DNA from: Reyranella massiliensis 521
GTDB lineage: Bacteria > Pseudomonadota > Alphaproteobacteria > Reyranellales > Reyranellaceae
Reading direction: 5' to 3'
Length of the DNA stretch: 40,918 nt
Assembly (NCBI GenBank): GCA_945860205.1
Contig: CAMARK010000041.1
Span: 1 to 40,918 of the forward strand
Shown: positions 1 to 8,651 of the stretch, piece by piece
Layout of the letters: each line of letters starts with the position of its first letter
How positions within the stretch are numbered: position 1 is the first letter of the stretch
The notes under the pieces: model-generated
Databases searched by the model: none
What the model was told of the DNA's origin: nothing
The model's input: only the letters and a program-made list of their open reading frames with translations
Made by a program: the position numbers and the translations under genes

Positions 1-484
1 CGCGCTCCAAAGATTCTGAATTCTTCGTCTGCGCCGCGGCGCGCAGCCCGGCTTCGTATTTGGCGACGCGCTCGTCGGCCTCGTCGAGGCGGCGCGCGAG
101 ATCGACCGGCGCGCCGCCGATCGGCTGCGGGCGCTTGTTGCCGTAGGTCTCCGGTTCGTGCGAGCGCAGCAGCGACCACAGCAGGCGGTTGTCGTAGTGC
201 TTCACCTTGCCGACCTTCACGCCGCCGTGGAACACCGGCCGCTTGATGCCGACGACGGCACGGCGGAAGACTTCGTCGCGCACCTTCGACACGCCCAGCT
301 CCTGGGCCTCGGCCCAGCGTTTGGCGAAGGCCGGGTCATTGCGCTTGCGGCGGTAGAGCACGCCGCGTGACAGGCCGGTGCGGTCGGCGGCAAAGGCCAC
401 CGAGCCCGAGGCGGCGAACAGGCGAAAGAAATCGGCGACGGCGCGCGGCGGCAACGCCGCATGGCTGCGGAGGGTTCTGGACAT
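1..484 (-). CDS. Phage terminase small-subunit-like HTH protein (partial, runs off left edge)
   Basis: The minus-strand frame starts at ATG 484 behind a good AGGAAG ribosome site and stays open to the edge, about 161 codons. The N-terminal half reads as a helix-turn-helix (roughly residues 15-50, containing ADRTGLSRGVLYRRKRNDP). It is followed by RRAVVGIKRPVFHGG and LLWSLLRSHEPETYGNK, a pattern I know from terminase small-subunit-like DNA-binding proteins of alphaproteobacterial phages and prophage remnants. Such proteins recognise phage DNA ahead of packaging. No other phage gene is visible in the window, so this could be a prophage edge or a lone relic. The 3' end lies outside the window. 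Confidence 0.6.
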   Translation of the reverse strand, partial: MSRTLRSHAALPPRAVADFFRLFAASGSVAFAADRTGLSRGVLYRRKRNDPAFAKRWAEAQELGVSKVRDEVFRRAVVGIKRPVFHGGVKVGKVKHYDNRLLWSLLRSHEPETYGNKRPQPIGGAPVDLARRLDEADERVAKYEAGLRAAAQTKNSESLER

Positions 485-507
485 CGATCTTCCTGGTGTC
501 TGGGCAC

Positions 508-554
508 AAAAAAGCCCGCTCGGAGGCCCCTTGATTACAAGGAGCGGAGCGGGC
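508..554 (-). terminator. Terminator-like hairpin with T6 tract, possible leader attenuator
   Basis: On the minus strand the arms GCCCGCTC (554-547) and GAGCGGGC (521-514) enclose a smaller CCTTG/CAAGG hairpin. They are followed directly by six T residues (513-508). This has the form of an intrinsic terminator, yet it ends only 23 bases before the ATG at 484 on the same strand, and no convincing leftward gene lies upstream. It may therefore act inside the leader of the terminase-like gene. The alternative is the terminator of a lost upstream gene. Confidence 0.6.
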
Positions 555-590
555 CGGCGGCGCTCCTAGGGAACGCCCACTGTAGGTGTT

Positions 591-619
591 TTCTTATCAC
601 AATCTTGCTGAACTTGCAA
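591..619 (-). promoter_or_regulatory. Candidate sigma-70-type promoter for the terminase-like gene
   Basis: On the minus strand TTGCAA (619-614) and TAAGAA (596-591) are spaced by 17 bases, resembling -35 and -10 boxes. Transcription would start near 584 and run through the hairpin at 508-554 before the gene at 484. Sequence around the -35 box closely resembles that at 28771-28800. The match is moderate and unproven. Confidence 0.35.
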
Positions 620-652
620 CTTTTTCCCAAAGAAAAATGAACGGCGGCCAAA

Positions 653-673
653 GTGCCAGCAAAGTGCTGGCAC
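653..673. repeat. Perfect 8-bp inverted repeat
   Basis: GTGCCAGC (653-660) and GCTGGCAC (666-673) flank a 5-base loop. Neither strand has a T tract after it, so an operator or RNA hairpin is more likely than a terminator. Confidence 0.5.
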
Positions 674-809
674 GGCAGGGCGTGACGCCACCGGCCGTGG
701 ATCGCAGCGCCTAAAGGAGGAGGAGTTTTGCGATGCAGCCGCGCACATTTCCTTCACCTGACCGAAATGCTACCCAATCCAAAGCAAACTGCTCTCGCGG
801 GAGGAAGCC

Positions 810-2531
<1,722 letters not shown>

Positions 2532-2537
2532 CGCGCC

Positions 2538-2589
2538 TTGTCATCCTGAGGCGTAGCCGAAGGATCCTTCGCTTCGCTCAGGATGACAA
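2538..2589. repeat. REP-like inverted repeat overlapping a stop codon
   Basis: TTGTCATCCTGAG (2538-2550) is matched by its exact reverse complement at 2577-2589. The centre carries the palindrome GAAGGATCCTTC (2559-2570), so the whole 52 bases can fold on either strand. It sits between the convergent deacylase and monooxygenase genes and contributes the last codons and the TGA (2580-2578) of the monooxygenase. Its ends resemble those of the repeats at 27001-27095 and 30911-30956. Confidence 0.8.
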
Positions 2590-4221
2590 AGTGAACCCCT
2601 CGTACCCGTTGGCCGCGATCTCCTCGCACTTCTGGCGGTATTTCGGCGCGCCGCCGGCGTAGGCCATGAAGGTGCGTTTTAGCCGACCCGGGACGTTCTT
2701 GTTCACGCCGGTCATCCAGGAATCGACCTTGGTCAGCAGCAGGCGCGAGGCGGTGTCGTGGACATGCGCGGTCCAGACCGTCTCGGCCTCCGGCGTCGCC
2801 TCGATGCGGCTGAGGCCCCTCTCGCGCATGTAACCCAAAAGGTCGCTCACGAACTCGACGTTCTGCTCGATGCAGCGCGGCAGGTTGCAGAAGGTCGCCG
2901 CATTGTGCGGGCCGACCAGCGTGAGCATGTTGGGGAAGCCTGCGACATTGAGGCCGAGATAGGTGTGCGGCCCGTCGGCCCATTTGTCCCTGAGCTTCTC
3001 ACCGCCGCGGCCCTGGAAGTCGATGCGGTCGAAGGCGCCGGTGATGGCATCGAAGCCGGTGGCGTAGATGATCATGTCGAACTCGTAGTCGACGTCGGAC
3101 GTGCGCAGGCCCTTCTCGGTGATGCGCTCGATCAGCGTCTCGCGCAGGTCGACCAGCTTCACGTTGGGCTGGTTATAGACCTCGAAGTAGCCGCTCTCGA
3201 GCGGCACCCGGCGCGTGCCGTAGCCATGGGTGGTCGGGATCAGTCTGTCGGCGATCTTCGGGTCGTTCAGGCGGGCACGGATCTTCCTGGTGACGAACGC
3301 GGTCATCGCGTCGTTGGCGGCCTGGTCCATCAGCACGTCGCGGAAATTGCCCTGCCAGAAGGCGAAACCCGGCATTGCGTAGAGCTTCTCGAAGAAAGCC
3401 TCGCGCTCCTGGGCGGTGACATCGGTCGAATGGCGCGGGTCGGCGGCATGGACGAAGCAGCCCCAGTTCTCGCGGCACTGGGCGAAGATCTCGGCGTAGC
3501 GGGCGCGGATGTCGGCCATCGTGTCCGGCTCGATGGCGCTGTTGCGCAGCGGCGTGCACCAGTTGGGCGTGCGCTGGAACACCGTGAGATGGCCCACCGT
3601 CTTGGCGATCTCGGTGATGGCCTGTACGCCCGAGGCACCGGTGCCGATCACGGCGACGCGCTTGTTGGCAAAGGTGACGGGATGGTGCGGCCACAAGCCG
3701 GTGTGCCAGGACTCGCCCTTGAAGTCGGCGATGCCCGGGATCGTCGGCATGGTCGGCGACGACAGCGGACCGATGGCGGTGATCAGGAAGCGGCTGCGGG
3801 CGCGTTTACCGTCTTCGAAGGTGACCTCCCATTCGTTCGCGTCCTCGTCCCAATGCGCGGCCTTCACGCGGGCGTTGAAAGTGATGTCGCGGCGAAGCTC
3901 GAACTTGTCGGCGAGGAACTCGCAGTAGCGCAAATTCTCGGGCTGGCCGGAAAAATGCTCCTTCCAGTCCCATTCCTTCAGCACCTCGGGTGAAAACGAG
4001 AAGCCGTAGGTCCAGCTCTCCGAATCAAAGCGCGCGCCGGGATAGCGGTTCCAGTACCAGGTGCCGCCGACGCCGCCGCCGGCCTCATAGACGCGGACCT
4101 TCATGCCGAGCTGGCGCAGCTTCAGGAGCTGGTACATGCCCGAGAGGCCGGCGCCGATGACGATGGCGTCCCAGCGCTCGAGGGTATCCCCGGGGCGATC
4201 CGCTTCAGCCGCGATGCTCAT
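2578..4221 (-). CDS. Flavin-containing monooxygenase, type I Baeyer-Villiger class
   Basis: This 547-residue FAD/NADPH enzyme would insert oxygen into ketones or oxidise related substrates. Two Rossmann motifs are visible: GAGLSG (23-28, FAD) and GTGASG (193-198, NADPH). Between them FKGESWHTGLW (167-177) fits the FxGxxxHxxxW fingerprint of type I Baeyer-Villiger monooxygenases exactly. Length is typical of cyclohexanone- or phenylacetone-type enzymes. ATG 4221 follows GTGAGGT. The final residues and stop come from the repeat at 2538-2589, so the native C-terminus may have been replaced. The gene diverges from the DUF899 gene with an 84-base gap. The substrate is unknown. Confidence 0.88.
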   Translation of the reverse strand: MSIAAEADRPGDTLERWDAIVIGAGLSGMYQLLKLRQLGMKVRVYEAGGGVGGTWYWNRYPGARFDSESWTYGFSFSPEVLKEWDWKEHFSGQPENLRYCEFLADKFELRRDITFNARVKAAHWDEDANEWEVTFEDGKRARSRFLITAIGPLSSPTMPTIPGIADFKGESWHTGLWPHHPVTFANKRVAVIGTGASGVQAITEIAKTVGHLTVFQRTPNWCTPLRNSAIEPDTMADIRARYAEIFAQCRENWGCFVHAADPRHSTDVTAQEREAFFEKLYAMPGFAFWQGNFRDVLMDQAANDAMTAFVTRKIRARLNDPKIADRLIPTTHGYGTRRVPLESGYFEVYNQPNVKLVDLRETLIERITEKGLRTSDVDYEFDMIIYATGFDAITGAFDRIDFQGRGGEKLRDKWADGPHTYLGLNVAGFPNMLTLVGPHNAATFCNLPRCIEQNVEFVSDLLGYMRERGLSRIEATPEAETVWTAHVHDTASRLLLTKVDSWMTGVNKNVPGRLKRTFMAYAGGAPKYRQKCEEIAANGYEGFTLSS

Positions 4222-4305
4222 GATGTGACCTCACTAAACCTTTCCCGACTATACCGCGGGAACCCGGCACGCGCGCCAAGCGTAAACCAAAAAGGGAGGA
4301 TACCC

Positions 4306-5013
4306 ATGCCCCAGGATATGACCCTTGTTCCGGCCCGCGAGCTCGCCAAGCACAAACGCCGCTTTCCCAACGAAAGCGGCGACTACCGCAAGGCGCGGCA
4401 GGCGCTCCTCGCCGAGGAGATCGAGCTCCGCCGCCACATCGAACGCGTGGCCGAACAGCGGCGGGCGATGCCCTCAGGCGGCGAGGTCAAGATCCCCTAT
4501 CGCTTCGAGAGCGAAAACGGTCCGGTCGATTTGGCGGGGCTGTTCGGCGACAAGCCGACTCTGGTCACCTACAACTGGATGTATGGGCCGCAGCGCGAGC
4601 GGCCCTGCCCGATGTGCACCTCGCTGCTGAGCGGGCTCGATGGCGAGATGGCGGACATCCTGCAGCGGATCGCCTTCGCAGTGATCGCGCGCTCGCCGAT
4701 CGAGCGCCTCGTCGCGTTCAAGAAGGAGCGCGGGTGGCGCCACCTCAAACTCTATTCCTCGGCCAACAACAGCTTCAACCACGACTATGCCCATGAGGAT
4801 CCCGCCGACGGCGACAACGCGGCATTCAACGTCTTCACGCGGAAGGGCGGCACGATCCGCCACTTCTGGGGCGACGAGATGGGCATGGAGAGCGCCGATC
4901 CCGGCCAGGACCCGCGCGGCGCAGTCGACGCCATGCCGCTGTGGAAGATCCTCGACATCACGCCCGAAGGCCGCGGCACCGACTGGTATCCCAAGCTGGA
5001 GTACAAGAAGTGA
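4306..5013 (+). CDS. DUF899 family thioredoxin-like protein
   Basis: This 235-residue protein matches the DUF899 family, thioredoxin-fold proteins of unknown reaction that are common near SnoaL or glyoxalase genes. The signature CPMCTS (101-106) follows a LVTYNWMYGPQ strand, and a late FTRKGGTIRHFWG segment fits the family. I chose ATG 4306 over the frame opening at 4225 because AAAGGGAGGA ends six bases before it and the protein then starts at the family's usual position. Its TGA overlaps the GTG of the next gene, so the two are probably translationally coupled. The two cysteines suggest a redox role, which is inference. Confidence 0.8.
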   Translation: MPQDMTLVPARELAKHKRRFPNESGDYRKARQALLAEEIELRRHIERVAEQRRAMPSGGEVKIPYRFESENGPVDLAGLFGDKPTLVTYNWMYGPQRERPCPMCTSLLSGLDGEMADILQRIAFAVIARSPIERLVAFKKERGWRHLKLYSSANNSFNHDYAHEDPADGDNAAFNVFTRKGGTIRHFWGDEMGMESADPGQDPRGAVDAMPLWKILDITPEGRGTDWYPKLEYKK

Positions 5014-5378
5014 AGGATGCGGCGGTTATCGCCCGCGCCTGCTACGTGGCCTACGCCAAAAAGGACCGCGCCGCGATCGAGGCGCTGATCGCCCCGGACT
5101 TCCATTTCACCAGCCCGCTCGACAACCGCATCGACCGCCAGACCTACTTCGCCCGATGCTGGCCGAACAGCGAGAGGATCGCGGGCTACGACTTCGTCCA
5201 CGTGCTGTCCGATGGCGAGCGCGTGTTCGTCACCTACGAGCTGCGCAACTCGGCGGGCGAGCGCTCCCGCAACACCGAGATCCTGACGGTGCGGGGCGGC
5301 CAGATCGTCGAGGCGGAAGTCTATTTCGGCTGGTCGATCCCGCACGAGGCGCCGGCTGGCGGCTTCACGAAGCCATAG
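5010..5378 (+). CDS. SnoaL/NTF2-like small protein
   Basis: This 122-residue protein has the length and pattern of SnoaL-like NTF2-fold proteins: an N-terminal helix AVIARACYVAYAKKDRAAIE, then LIAPDFHFTSPLDN, a central FVTYEL strand and a terminal strand ending in a Tyr-Phe-Gly-Trp segment. The start is taken as GTG 5010, which overlaps the preceding TGA. The longer frame from 4941 adds an arginine-rich tail that reads as shadow sequence. Members may be small isomerases, cyclases or ligand binders, and the function cannot be assigned. Its stop directly abuts the stop of the convergent potassium channel gene. Confidence 0.75.
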   Translation: MKDAAVIARACYVAYAKKDRAAIEALIAPDFHFTSPLDNRIDRQTYFARCWPNSERIAGYDFVHVLSDGERVFVTYELRNSAGERSRNTEILTVRGGQIVEAEVYFGWSIPHEAPAGGFTKP

Positions 5379-6062
5379 TCAGGACAGGCGCTTCTCGCGG
5401 CCGTACATGTTGGCGAGCCTGGCGATCAGGAAAGCCACGTACATCACGCCCAGCACCTGCTCGAGCACGACCAGGGCGCGTGCGAGCGGCGATGCCGGCG
5501 TGATCTCGCCGAAGCCGGTCGAGGTCAGCACCGTGAAGGAGAAATACATCAGGTCCGACCAGTTGAGGCGGCCGTCGGGCCCGTTGCCGTGGGCGGCGTT
5601 GAAGGCGTGCAACTCGAAGACCTGCAGCAGGCCGAAGACGCTGGCGAAGGAGAGCGCGATCAGGATGTAGGCGGCAACCGCGCCGAACACCTTGTCCGTG
5701 GTGATGGGGCGCCGGTCGAGCACGTAGCGCAGCAGGGCCACCGTGACGGTGCTGACGAAGGCGGCCGTGGCGGCCAGCGCCAGCGGCCTTATCCAGGTTT
5801 CGCCCAGGCGGTCGGCCACCAGCGCATCGATCGTGAGGAAGGCGAGAAACGCCAGGCCCCAGATGAAGGGCCGACGCACACGCAACGCCCAGACGGCCAA
5901 AAGCAGGATCACGAACAGGCTGGTGGCCAGCATCGTGGCGCCGATCATCGACCCGGAGAGCAGCGGGTTGAGCAGGATGAAGAAGCAGAGCACGGCGACC
6001 AGCACGCTGCAGCGGTTGCGTCTCACATACGCTATGCGGCGGAGCAGCCGTCGGCGGATCAT
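5379..6062 (-). CDS. Two-TM-pore potassium channel family protein
   Basis: This 227-residue inner-membrane protein has about four hydrophobic segments in its first 145 residues. A pore loop and last helix follow. The selectivity-filter region is TSTGFGEI (180-187), with Phe in place of the usual Tyr and Glu where Asp is common. LARALVVLEQVLGVMYVAFLIARL forms the inner helix. No RCK nucleotide-binding domain follows, so gating would depend on membrane or N-terminal elements. It is the last gene of a leftward run (7218 to 5379) with gaps of 10 bases or fewer. The ion channel family is confident; selectivity is not tested by sequence. Confidence 0.8.
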   Translation of the reverse strand: MIRRRLLRRIAYVRRNRCSVLVAVLCFFILLNPLLSGSMIGATMLATSLFVILLLAVWALRVRRPFIWGLAFLAFLTIDALVADRLGETWIRPLALAATAAFVSTVTVALLRYVLDRRPITTDKVFGAVAAYILIALSFASVFGLLQVFELHAFNAAHGNGPDGRLNWSDLMYFSFTVLTSTGFGEITPASPLARALVVLEQVLGVMYVAFLIARLANMYGREKRLS

Positions 6063-6072
6063 GCCGGAACTC

Positions 6073-6507
6073 TCACGTCCATTCGGCCAGTTCCACGACG
6101 ATGCCCTCGGGCCCCTCGAGGAACACCAGCTTGCGGTCGTGGAAGACCATCGGCTGGTTGCGCAGCTTGACGCCGGCCGCCGTCACCTTCGCGATCAGCC
6201 CGTCGATGTCGGAGACGGCGAAGCAGATGTGGTTGAAGCCGATCTTGTCGAGCCGGCCGACGCTCGGGTCGCGCGTGGCGGCCGGCTTGCGATAATGCAG
6301 GAGCTGGATCTCGCAACGGGGCGAGGCATCCTTCAGCGCCAGCGTGACATGGTCGGCCTCGATCCCCGGTACGCCCATGTACTGGTCCATGACGGGACCG
6401 CTGATCACCACCGCCTTGTCCTCCTCGAAGTCCAGCAGGGCGAAGAAGCGCCGGGCGGCGGCAAGGTCGGTCACGGCCACGGTCATGTGGTCGAAGTGTT
6501 TTAGCAT
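6073..6507 (-). CDS. VOC family protein (glyoxalase/dioxygenase fold)
   Basis: This 144-residue protein starts FDHMTVAVTDLAAARRFFALL and has a second half beginning KIGFNHICFAVSDIDGLIAKV. That gives the two beta-alpha-beta-beta-beta modules of the vicinal oxygen chelate fold. Candidate metal ligands are the early His in FDHMTV, the His in FNHICF and the Glu in IVVELAEW near the C-terminus. Members include glyoxalase I, methylmalonyl-CoA epimerase and ring-cleavage dioxygenases. Nothing here separates these. The gene is tightly packed, 6 bases from its upstream neighbour and 10 bases from the channel gene. Confidence 0.8.
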   Translation of the reverse strand: MLKHFDHMTVAVTDLAAARRFFALLDFEEDKAVVISGPVMDQYMGVPGIEADHVTLALKDASPRCEIQLLHYRKPAATRDPSVGRLDKIGFNHICFAVSDIDGLIAKVTAAGVKLRNQPMVFHDRKLVFLEGPEGIVVELAEWT

Positions 6508-6513
6508 GCAGCC

Positions 6514-6915
6514 TCAGCCCGGCCCGGCTGGCGGCGTGCCCGGCGGTACGGGCTGCGCGTCGAGCCATTCGCGGGCGGCGTGCAGCTCGCGGAAGATCGC
6601 GAGCGGCCGCTTCACCTGTGCCGCGGCGGCGAAGATCTTGGCCTGAGCGAAGCTTTCGTCGGAGGCGGCGACGATGGCCACCGGCCCGATCTGGCCATGC
6701 TGGGCGTAGTAGATGACGCGCTCGCCCAGCGCCTTCAGGTTCTCGTCGTTGAGCGCCCGGGGCGTGTGGGTGATCTCGAATATCTTGGCATAGGCCATGG
6801 CGCCGTCGGCCGTGACGCCGGCGAAATACTTCTCGATGTCGGCCGGGGTGACCTCGTCCTTGGCAACCGCGACGACCAACCGGGCAGGATGGGAAACCGT
6901 CCAATGCACGGGCAT
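6514..6915 (-). CDS. SpoIIAA-like (STAS/SEC14-type) protein
   Basis: This 133-residue protein has the alternating strand-helix layout of SpoIIAA-like proteins: an early LVVAVAKDEVTPADIEKYF, a middle EITHTPRALNDENLKALGERV, and a late PVAIVAASDESFAQAKIFAAAA ending in an IFRELHAAREWL helix. Such proteins are often single-domain and of unknown role, possibly lipid or partner binding. The C-terminus is a proline/glycine tail. ATG 6915 has only a weak upstream AGG. It lies in the leftward run with the VOC and channel genes. The family call is by general pattern and is moderate. Confidence 0.6.
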   Translation of the reverse strand: MPVHWTVSHPARLVVAVAKDEVTPADIEKYFAGVTADGAMAYAKIFEITHTPRALNDENLKALGERVIYYAQHGQIGPVAIVAASDESFAQAKIFAAAAQVKRPLAIFRELHAAREWLDAQPVPPGTPPAGPG

Positions 6916-6924
6916 GGTGATAAC

Positions 6925-7218
6925 CTACACCCGCATCAGGGACGCCGCCATGACACCCACGACGATGCCGCCGAAACAGAGGCCGAAGAAGGCACCGAAG
7001 GCGATCAGCGCGCGTTTGAGGTGATGGCGCGCATCAGGCGGCAGTTCGTGCCAGCCGACCCGCCGCGACTCATGCCAGCCGAGCCGCCGCGAGAAGAACG
7101 GGGTCTTGGGCGCGTGGCTGGCGGCCTGGGCGCGGGCGTGCACGATGGCGAAATGGCTCATGTGCCAGACCGCGCCGACCAGGGCCGCGATGCCCAGCAG
7201 CCAGAACGGCGCGAACAT
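6925..7218 (-). CDS. Small membrane protein, two TM segments
   Basis: The 97-residue frame from ATG 7218 has a hydrophobic segment at 4-20 (FWLLGIAALVGAVW), a charged middle with the near-repeat GWHESRRVGWHELP, and a second hydrophobic segment at about 72-93. The frame remains open upstream. A GGGAGGA site sits six bases before an in-frame CTG at 7251, whereas ATG 7218 has no clear ribosome site. A non-ATG start giving 108 residues is therefore possible. It heads the leftward run ending at the channel. I do not recognise the family. Confidence 0.55.
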   Translation of the reverse strand: MFAPFWLLGIAALVGAVWHMSHFAIVHARAQAASHAPKTPFFSRRLGWHESRRVGWHELPPDARHHLKRALIAFGAFFGLCFGGIVVGVMAASLMRV

Positions 7219-7294
7219 GAGCCAGACGGTGATGTCGGGGTTCTCGACCAGGGTGTTTCCTCCCGCGCCGCAGTGTCGGGCCGGCAGACTCGGG

Positions 7295-7347
7295 CGGTCA
7301 AGCGCTGGCGGTCAAGCGCTGGCGGTCAAGCGCCGGCGGTCAAGCGG
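7295..7347. repeat. 14-bp tandem repeat, about 3.8 copies
   Basis: The unit CGGTCAAGCGCTGG occurs at 7295-7308 and 7309-7322. It recurs with one change at 7323-7336 and partially at 7337-7347. The array lies between the divergent membrane protein and DUF4345-like genes, where promoters are expected. It could reflect replication slippage or a repeated protein-binding site. Confidence 0.85.
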
Positions 7348-7384
7348 CCCTGATCCGAGGTGCCTCGCCCCGCGTAACAGAGGC

Positions 7385-7822
7385 ATGTGGGAAAAGCGCG
7401 CCTTACAAGTGTCGATCGCGATCGCGGCGCTGGTGCCCGTCACCTCGGGGTGGTGGGACATCATGCACGGCCTCGCAGACAGCATTGGATGGGCCGACAA
7501 TCATCACCGCTATCTCAGCGGTCTGCTGCTGGCGATCGGTCTGGGTTTCTGGAGCGCGATCCCTCGGATCGAGGTTAAAACCGCTCGCATCCGGCTGCTG
7601 ACGACATTGGTCGTCATCGGCGGTCTGGCGCGCCTGCTCGGCCTGGCGCTGGGCGATGCGGCGACGCTACCGGTCATGACAGCCCTGGTGATGGAACTCA
7701 TCGTCACGCCGTTGCTCTGCCTGTGGCAGGCCCAATTCAAATCAAGGTGGCTGGACGTATCAAGGCAGGATTTGCCGGGGATTGCCAAGATGGAAACACA
7801 TTTACGCCACATGGCCTCGTAA
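7385..7822 (+). CDS. DUF4345-like membrane protein
   Basis: The 145-residue frame from ATG 7385 has about four hydrophobic segments: IAIAALVPVTSGWW, YLSGLLLAIGLGFW, LLTTLVVIGGLARLLGLAL and ALVMELIVTPLLCLW. HHRYLSGLLLAIGLGFWSAIP followed by an arginine-led helix is the hallmark I associate with DUF4345 inner-membrane proteins of unknown function. The longer frame from 7106 runs through the tandem repeat and is rejected. The upstream site AGAGG is close to the start, so exact initiation is uncertain. A hydrophilic tail of about 25 residues ends the protein. Confidence 0.65.
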   Translation: MWEKRALQVSIAIAALVPVTSGWWDIMHGLADSIGWADNHHRYLSGLLLAIGLGFWSAIPRIEVKTARIRLLTTLVVIGGLARLLGLALGDAATLPVMTALVMELIVTPLLCLWQAQFKSRWLDVSRQDLPGIAKMETHLRHMAS

Positions 7823-7862
7823 CCCTGTGCACTTCCAGAAGCGCAACGGGGAGTTCCGCACC

Positions 7863-8072
7863 ATGGCCAAGATTTTTGTTCTCTCGACCGTCCTGCTCGG
7901 TCTCACCGCCTGCGGCGACACCTGGGGCCAGCGCGCCGTGACCGGCGGCGCCATCGGCGCCGGCTCGGGCGCCGCGATCGGTGCTCTCACACCGCTCGGC
8001 GTCCTGCCGGGCGCCCTGATCGGTGGCGCGGTGGGCGCGGGCGTCGGTGCCGCGACCACCTCGAAGAAGTAG
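7863..8072 (+). CDS. Glycine-zipper lipoprotein
   Basis: This is a 69-residue protein from ATG 7863, which follows GGGGAG. The signal peptide ends in the lipobox LTAC, giving a lipid-modified Cys at residue 15. The remainder is a glycine-zipper run with AIGAGSGAAIGALTPLGVLP and GGAVGAGVGAATT segments. Proteins of this type (YMGG/Rcc01693-like) sit in the outer membrane, and the glycine zipper can insert into or associate with membranes. The exact role is unknown. The upstream extension from 7782 is a shadow. Its stop lies four bases from the convergent gene at 8077. Confidence 0.75.
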   Translation: MAKIFVLSTVLLGLTACGDTWGQRAVTGGAIGAGSGAAIGALTPLGVLPGALIGGAVGAGVGAATTSKK

Positions 8073-8076
8073 GTTT

Positions 8077-8580
8077 TTAGCGCATCCTCACTTTGCCATG
8101 TTCGCCCATGTCGGTGGGCGGCGTGCCGGTGAGGGCAGCCTTCGCCATCTTGAAGAGCTGGACGGCCTTGTTGGTCTTCACGTCCCAATAATCGGCGTGG
8201 GCGATGACGACCGCGACCAGCGCCAGGTCGGGATCGGCGGCGCCGCCGGGGAACCAGGCCTTGGCGAAGGTGTTGAACAACTGCTGCTTCTTGGCATCGT
8301 CCTCGACGACGCGGGCGGTGCCGGAAACCGAGACGTAGGAATCGCTGCCGGTATCCGCATAGGCCACGTTGACCTCCGGAGCAGCCTGGAGATCGGCAAC
8401 CGGATCGCTCTTGCGCGACATGAAGAACCACAGCACCGCACCACGATCGCTGTCGCCGTTCTGCGTCGTCATCGGCCGCGAATGCAGATGGCCGTTGCCA
8501 TGGCGGGCCGTGAACATGCCGAACTTGATGTCCTTGATCATGTCCCACAGCTTGGAAGTGTCGACGGTGTCGGTTGCCAT
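8077..8580 (-). CDS. Pyridoxamine 5'-phosphate oxidase-fold protein (general stress protein 26-like)
   Basis: This 167-residue protein from ATG 8580 has the split-barrel flavin-binding layout: a KLWDMIKDIKFGMFTARHGN helix and strand, then HSRPMTTQ, LWFFMSRKSD, a VNVAYAD strand and YVSVSGTARVVEDDAKK. The order matches general-stress-protein-26 proteins, which bind FMN or a related cofactor. Their substrates are mostly unknown. The longer frame from 8670 enters the downstream end of the SDR gene and is not used. The gene is the last member of a probable leftward operon with two SDR genes; the gap to the next is 71 bases. Confidence 0.8.
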   Translation of the reverse strand: MATDTVDTSKLWDMIKDIKFGMFTARHGNGHLHSRPMTTQNGDSDRGAVLWFFMSRKSDPVADLQAAPEVNVAYADTGSDSYVSVSGTARVVEDDAKKQQLFNTFAKAWFPGGAADPDLALVAVVIAHADYWDVKTNKAVQLFKMAKAALTGTPPTDMGEHGKVRMR

Positions 8581-8651
8581 GATGTCACCCTGATGTTTGA
8601 GGCTGGTTTGAGCTTCGAAGGTCAACGACCGCCCCGACGGCGAGTTCCCGG

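Larger units (their letters stand above)
485..809. other. Gene-free interval between divergent genes
   Basis: This 325-base stretch separates the leftward terminase-like gene from the rightward deacylase. It holds a terminator-shaped hairpin (508-554), a possible leftward promoter (591-619), an inverted repeat (653-673) and the GGGAGGA ribosome site of the deacylase just before 810. Short open frames here look random, and I see no RNA gene. Confidence 0.6.

Noticed and set aside
525..545. tRNA-Thr-like anticodon arm (CTTGTAATCA)
   Set aside because: No matching acceptor, D or T arms are present; the sequence is better explained as the inner hairpin of the terminator-like structure.
2758..3993. 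411-codon rightward frame over the monooxygenase
   Set aside because: Shadow of the minus-strand Baeyer-Villiger gene, with no recognisable motif.
7295..7347. Short tandem repeat considered as a CRISPR array
   Set aside because: Units are adjacent 14-base copies with no spacers and no cas genes nearby.
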